DNA from: Serratia liquefaciens
GTDB taxonomy: Bacteria > Pseudomonadota > Gammaproteobacteria > Enterobacterales > Enterobacteriaceae
Direction: 5' to 3'
DNA: 64,000 nucleotides
Assembly (NCBI RefSeq): GCF_027594825.1
Contig: NZ_CP088930.1
Span: forward strand, 4,339,019 to 4,403,018
This document shows, one piece after another, positions 61,323 through 64,000 of the stretch (within the stretch, counting starts at the first letter, position 1; the number at the start of each line of letters is the position of its first letter). Below the pieces are notes generated by a model that worked only from the letters and a program-made list of their open reading frames with translations, was not told the DNA's origin and did no database searches. The translations under genes were made by a program, and so were the position numbers.

Positions 61323-62888
61323 TTACAAGCCCGGCGCTTTCCACATCGAGGTGGTCAAGCCGTGGTCGACCAGAGTGAGCTGATCGGCATAGACCTGCTG
61401 CCAGGTCTCCTTTTGCCTCTGATACAGTTCATGATTGGCCATATCCGGTTGGTACTCGCGCTCCCAGCGCACCAGCCGTTCGCCGGTTTGCGCCAGTGAT
61501 TCGTACAATCCGGCGCCCACCCCGGCTGCAATCGCGCAACCCAGGGCGGTGGCTTCCTTCACTGCCGGCACGCGTACCGTCAGGCCGGTGACGTCGCTGA
61601 GGATTTGGCTCCACAACTTGCCCTTCGAACCGCCCCCGGCAAACACCAGCGAACGTGCCTGTACGCCGGAGAAGCTGGCGATCTGCTCCAGGTTGCAGGC
61701 GGAAACAATGGCGGCGTTCTCTTCCAATGCACGGAACAGGGTCTGTTTATTGCAGCGTTCCGGATCGAGCGACAGGTTGATAAAGGACGGCGCGGCGTGA
61801 TACCAGGTTTTGAAGTGCATAGCGTCGGAAAATATCGGCATCACTCCATAAGCCCCTGGCGGCACTCGTGCGGCCATCTCTTCCAGCAGGCTGTAGGCGT
61901 CCACCCCCAGCCGTTCCGCCAGCAGCTTCTCTTCGGCACAGAAGGCGTCGCGGAACCAGCGCATGGTCAACCCGGTGAAAAAGCTTATCGACTCCGCTTG
62001 TGCCATGCCGGGGATCACGTGTGGGTTGATGCGAATGTTCATCTCCGGATCGGTGGCTGGTTCCGGCAGGTTGACGATCTGCTGCCAGAAGGTGCCACCC
62101 AGCACGGCAGTCTGCCCGGCATGCACCACCCCCAGCCCCAGACTGCCCAGTTGCACATCTCCGCCGCCCATCACCACCGGTGTGCCGCGCAGCAAACCGC
62201 TTTGCTGCGCCGCCAGTTCGGTGATGTGCCCCAACACACTGCCGGTCTCTTTCACCGGTGACAGCATATCGGCACGCAGTCCGGCCATATCGAGCAGCGC
62301 CGGACGCCAGTCGCGGTTGACCAAATCGAGCATGCCGGTGGTACCGGCGTTGGAGGGATCCACCGCCAGTTCACCGCTGAGCATATTCGCCAGCCAGTCG
62401 CTGATCATGGTCAGGGTGGCCGCCTGACGGTAGATGTCCGGTCGATGATGCGCCAGCCACAGCAGGCGCGGCATGGCGCTCAACGCCAGCGTTTGGCCTG
62501 AATACTGGTAAACCTCGCGCTCGAAATTATGGTTATGCAGCTCTTTCAGTTCGCTGACTTCCTGGCTGGCACGGGCATCAACGTTGGCGCAGGCCCAGAT
62601 CGGCACGCCGTCGCGATCGTAGAGTACGATGCCTTCACGCATGGAGCAGCAGGCCACGGAACGGATGGCCTGGCCAGAGAGACCGGCGTTTTGCAGCGCC
62701 TGGCGGATACACTGGCAGGTCAGTTGCCAGTTGTGGCTGAGGTCAAACTCCATGGAACCGGGCACGCCCGGCACGGCCAAATGCCGCCATTCCGCCTGGC
62801 CCTGAGCGATCTGGTTACCTGCCAGATCGAAGATTACTGCGCGAACGCTGCCGGTGCCTGCATCCAGCGCCATCAAATAGTTATCCAT
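61323..62888 (-). CDS. lsrK: Autoinducer-2 kinase LsrK
   Basis: 521 residues (E. coli LsrK 530), nearly identical motifs: [96 protein letters not shown] and the end [19 protein letters not shown]-family kinase that phosphorylates the AI-2 signal (DPD) in the cytoplasm. AGAGAG upstream of the ATG. Its normal neighbour lsrR is not on its strand in this window; the divergent gene is lsrG. Confidence 0.95.
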   Translation of the reverse strand: MDNYLMALDAGTGSVRAVIFDLAGNQIAQGQAEWRHLAVPGVPGSMEFDLSHNWQLTCQCIRQALQNAGLSGQAIRSVACCSMREGIVLYDRDGVPIWACANVDARASQEVSELKELHNHNFEREVYQYSGQTLALSAMPRLLWLAHHRPDIYRQAATLTMISDWLANMLSGELAVDPSNAGTTGMLDLVNRDWRPALLDMAGLRADMLSPVKETGSVLGHITELAAQQSGLLRGTPVVMGGGDVQLGSLGLGVVHAGQTAVLGGTFWQQIVNLPEPATDPEMNIRINPHVIPGMAQAESISFFTGLTMRWFRDAFCAEEKLLAERLGVDAYSLLEEMAARVPPGAYGVMPIFSDAMHFKTWYHAAPSFINLSLDPERCNKQTLFRALEENAAIVSACNLEQIASFSGVQARSLVFAGGGSKGKLWSQILSDVTGLTVRVPAVKEATALGCAIAAGVGAGLYESLAQTGERLVRWEREYQPDMANHELYQRQKETWQQVYADQLTLVDHGLTTSMWKAPGL

Positions 62889-63043
62889 AGCTCACACTCT
62901 CTGGGGAGGAACCTTAACTATAGATGCCGTACTGTTTGCCCCGGTGGGGGAAGCGACAGGCCTGGCGGTATTTGTGAGCCAGGCAGCAAAATTACCCTTG
63001 CGCAGGGGCAATCTGCGGGATTAAACCTATGGTTGGAAAGAAC

Positions 63044-63060
63044 ATTGACCTTCAAGGTTT
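63044..63060. promoter_or_regulatory. Inverted repeat in lsrK-lsrG divergent region
   Basis: TTGACCTTCAAGGTTTA contains the ACCTT-C-AAGGT palindrome, 15 bp before the lsrG start. It could be an operator; the known LsrR site pattern was not recognised. Confidence 0.3.
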
Positions 63061-63074
63061 AACAAGGAGTCGCC

Positions 63075-63368
63075 ATGCACGTCACACTGGTAGAAATTAA
63101 CGTTAAACAGGACAAAATCGACGAGTTTATTGAGGTCTTCCGCGCCAATCACCTGGGGGCGATAGAAGAGCCGGGCAACCTGCGCTTTGACGTATTGCAG
63201 GATGAATCCATCCCGACGCGGTTTTATATTTACGAAGCCTATCGGGACGAGCAGGCGGTCGCCGCTCACAAAAAAACGCCGCACTATCTGCAATGCGTGG
63301 AGAAACTGGAAGCGCTGATGACCGGCCCACGCAAGAAAACCAGCTTTATCGGCCTGATGCCGGGTTAG
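63075..63368 (+). CDS. lsrG: (4S)-4-hydroxy-5-phosphonooxypentane-2,3-dione isomerase LsrG
   Basis: 97 residues (E. coli LsrG 96). ABM-domain protein: [69 protein letters not shown]. It processes phospho-AI-2 after LsrK, before LsrF in the classical pathway. AAGGAG precedes the ATG. Divergent from lsrK across 186 bp. No lsrF, lsrR or lsrACDB in view. Confidence 0.93.
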   Translation: MHVTLVEINVKQDKIDEFIEVFRANHLGAIEEPGNLRFDVLQDESIPTRFYIYEAYRDEQAVAAHKKTPHYLQCVEKLEALMTGPRKKTSFIGLMPG

Positions 63369-63453
63369 CGCCGGCGTAGGGTAATTCTGTTCAATACAGT
63401 AACAAGCCAAGCCGTCAGTCTGGCATCTGTGAACTCTTTCTCAGGTGCCTTTA

Positions 63454-64000
63454 ATGAATATCTATCTTTCCATGGCCGCATTTGCGCTGGCCTCTTCCAT
63501 CACCCCCGGTCCGGTCAATATCGTTGCCCTGAGCGCGGGGGCGCAATTCGGTTTCAACGCCACTTTGCGCCATGTTTCGGGGGCCACGCTGGGGTTTACT
63601 CTGCTGTTGATCCTGCTAGGTCTGGGGCTGAACACGCTGTTGGTGCTGTGGCCGGTGCTGACGCAGGTTATCCAGTGGGCGGGCATCGCGTTTTTGTTGT
63701 TTATGGCGTATCAGTTGGCATTTGATGACGGCCGCCTGGGGAAGGGTAGTCAACCGCAAGCCCCTTCTTTCTGGTATGGCGCGCTGTTGCAGTGGCTGAA
63801 CCCCAAGGCCTGGCTGGCGTCGGTGGCCAGTCTGGGAGCGTTTGTTGCCGATGGCGATCGCCTGCTGCTGTGGCAGTTCGCGGTAATTTACTTTGTGATC
63901 TGTTATGCCTCGGTGGCCTGCTGGGCTTACACCGGCGCGATGTTGACCGGCCTGCTGCGGCAGGCACGCAACGTACGGCGTTTTAATCGCTTGATGGCGC
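63454..64000 (+). CDS. LysE/RhtB-family exporter (3' end cut by window)
   Basis: 182 residues are visible. The frame begins MNIYLSMAAFALASSITPGPVNIVALSAG, the LysE signature SxTPGPxN; LLQWLNPKAWLASVASLGAF is the conserved LNPKxW motif after the third helix. It ends in the last helices at RRFNRLMA without a stop. Starts 85 bp after lsrG on the same strand; a different-frame ORF from 63429 overlaps and is not the gene. Confidence 0.9.
   Translation, partial: MNIYLSMAAFALASSITPGPVNIVALSAGAQFGFNATLRHVSGATLGFTLLLILLGLGLNTLLVLWPVLTQVIQWAGIAFLLFMAYQLAFDDGRLGKGSQPQAPSFWYGALLQWLNPKAWLASVASLGAFVADGDRLLLWQFAVIYFVICYASVACWAYTGAMLTGLLRQARNVRRFNRLMA

Noticed and set aside
63429..63725. 98-residue plus-strand ORF
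   Set aside because: Out of frame with the clear LysE signature SITPGPVNIV starting at 63454; not the gene.
1..64000. tRNA, rRNA, CRISPR array, prophage or insertion sequence
   Set aside because: No cloverleaf, ribosomal RNA motif, regularly spaced repeat array, integrase or transposase was found on either strand.

Overview
The window reads as a typical gamma-enterobacterial chromosome segment, most likely Serratia or a close Yersiniaceae relative. It is about 55-58% GC and densely coded. It carries clear orthologues of E. coli genes (rhlE, dusC, ansP, yohD, pbpG, yedI, yohP, yohC, nlpA, dld, ddlA, bglX, yajD, lsrK, lsrG) among many LysR/GNAT/MFS/LysE-type accessory genes typical of soil- and plant-associated Serratia. 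The genus is an inference from content; no rRNA, tRNA, prophage, transposase or CRISPR array was seen.

Layout. 1-7.5 kb: 3' part of rhlE; an EmrAB-type efflux pair divergent from an IclR-UspA-D-2-hydroxyacid dehydrogenase operon with repeated operators between them; dusC. 7.5-15.7 kb: small coiled-coil protein, arylamine N-acetyltransferase, a decayed LysR/EamA pair, an RelA/SpoT-like HD hydrolase, a FAD amine oxidase, a surface-polysaccharide pair (flippase and TupA-like ATP-grasp), and a LysR/2OG-dioxygenase pair. 15.7-30 kb: ansP, PACE efflux with its LysR, LysE, yohD, a DJ-1/GlxA pair next to an unusual adenosylhomocysteinase-like protein, pbpG, a two-component system with a secreted HbpS/GlcG-like protein, yedI, yohP. 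30-38 kb: TipA-like MerR, a two-gene amino-acid dioxygenase/PLP cassette, nlpA, a DUF1460 lipoprotein, acetyltransferases, yohC, EamA. 38-46.6 kb: an ABC importer behind a Zur-like box, a PAS/diflavin-reductase pair behind an NsrR-like box, dld, and a methionine aminopeptidase paralogue fused in operon to a ParD-like protein. 46.7-64 kb: ddlA, an amino-acid binding protein, aminotransferase/LysR, bglX, a MolBCA-like molybdate importer with a ModE-like box and a cytosolic ModA-like protein, a chromosomal ParF/RHH partition-like cassette with AT-rich palindromes, yajD, LysR/MFS, an isolated lsrK/lsrG pair, and a truncated LysE gene.

The conserved backbone dusC...yohD...pbpG...yohP...yohC...dld...bglX keeps the general order of the E. 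coli 48-min region but is interleaved with accessory modules. The most interesting modules are the predicted NO-responsive PAS/diflavin-reductase pair, the ParF-like cassette with recurring AGCTTAATAA-type sites, and the molybdate operon that encodes two unrelated binding-protein folds. All regulatory-site calls come from reading the sequence by eye against remembered consensus sequences; none was computed.
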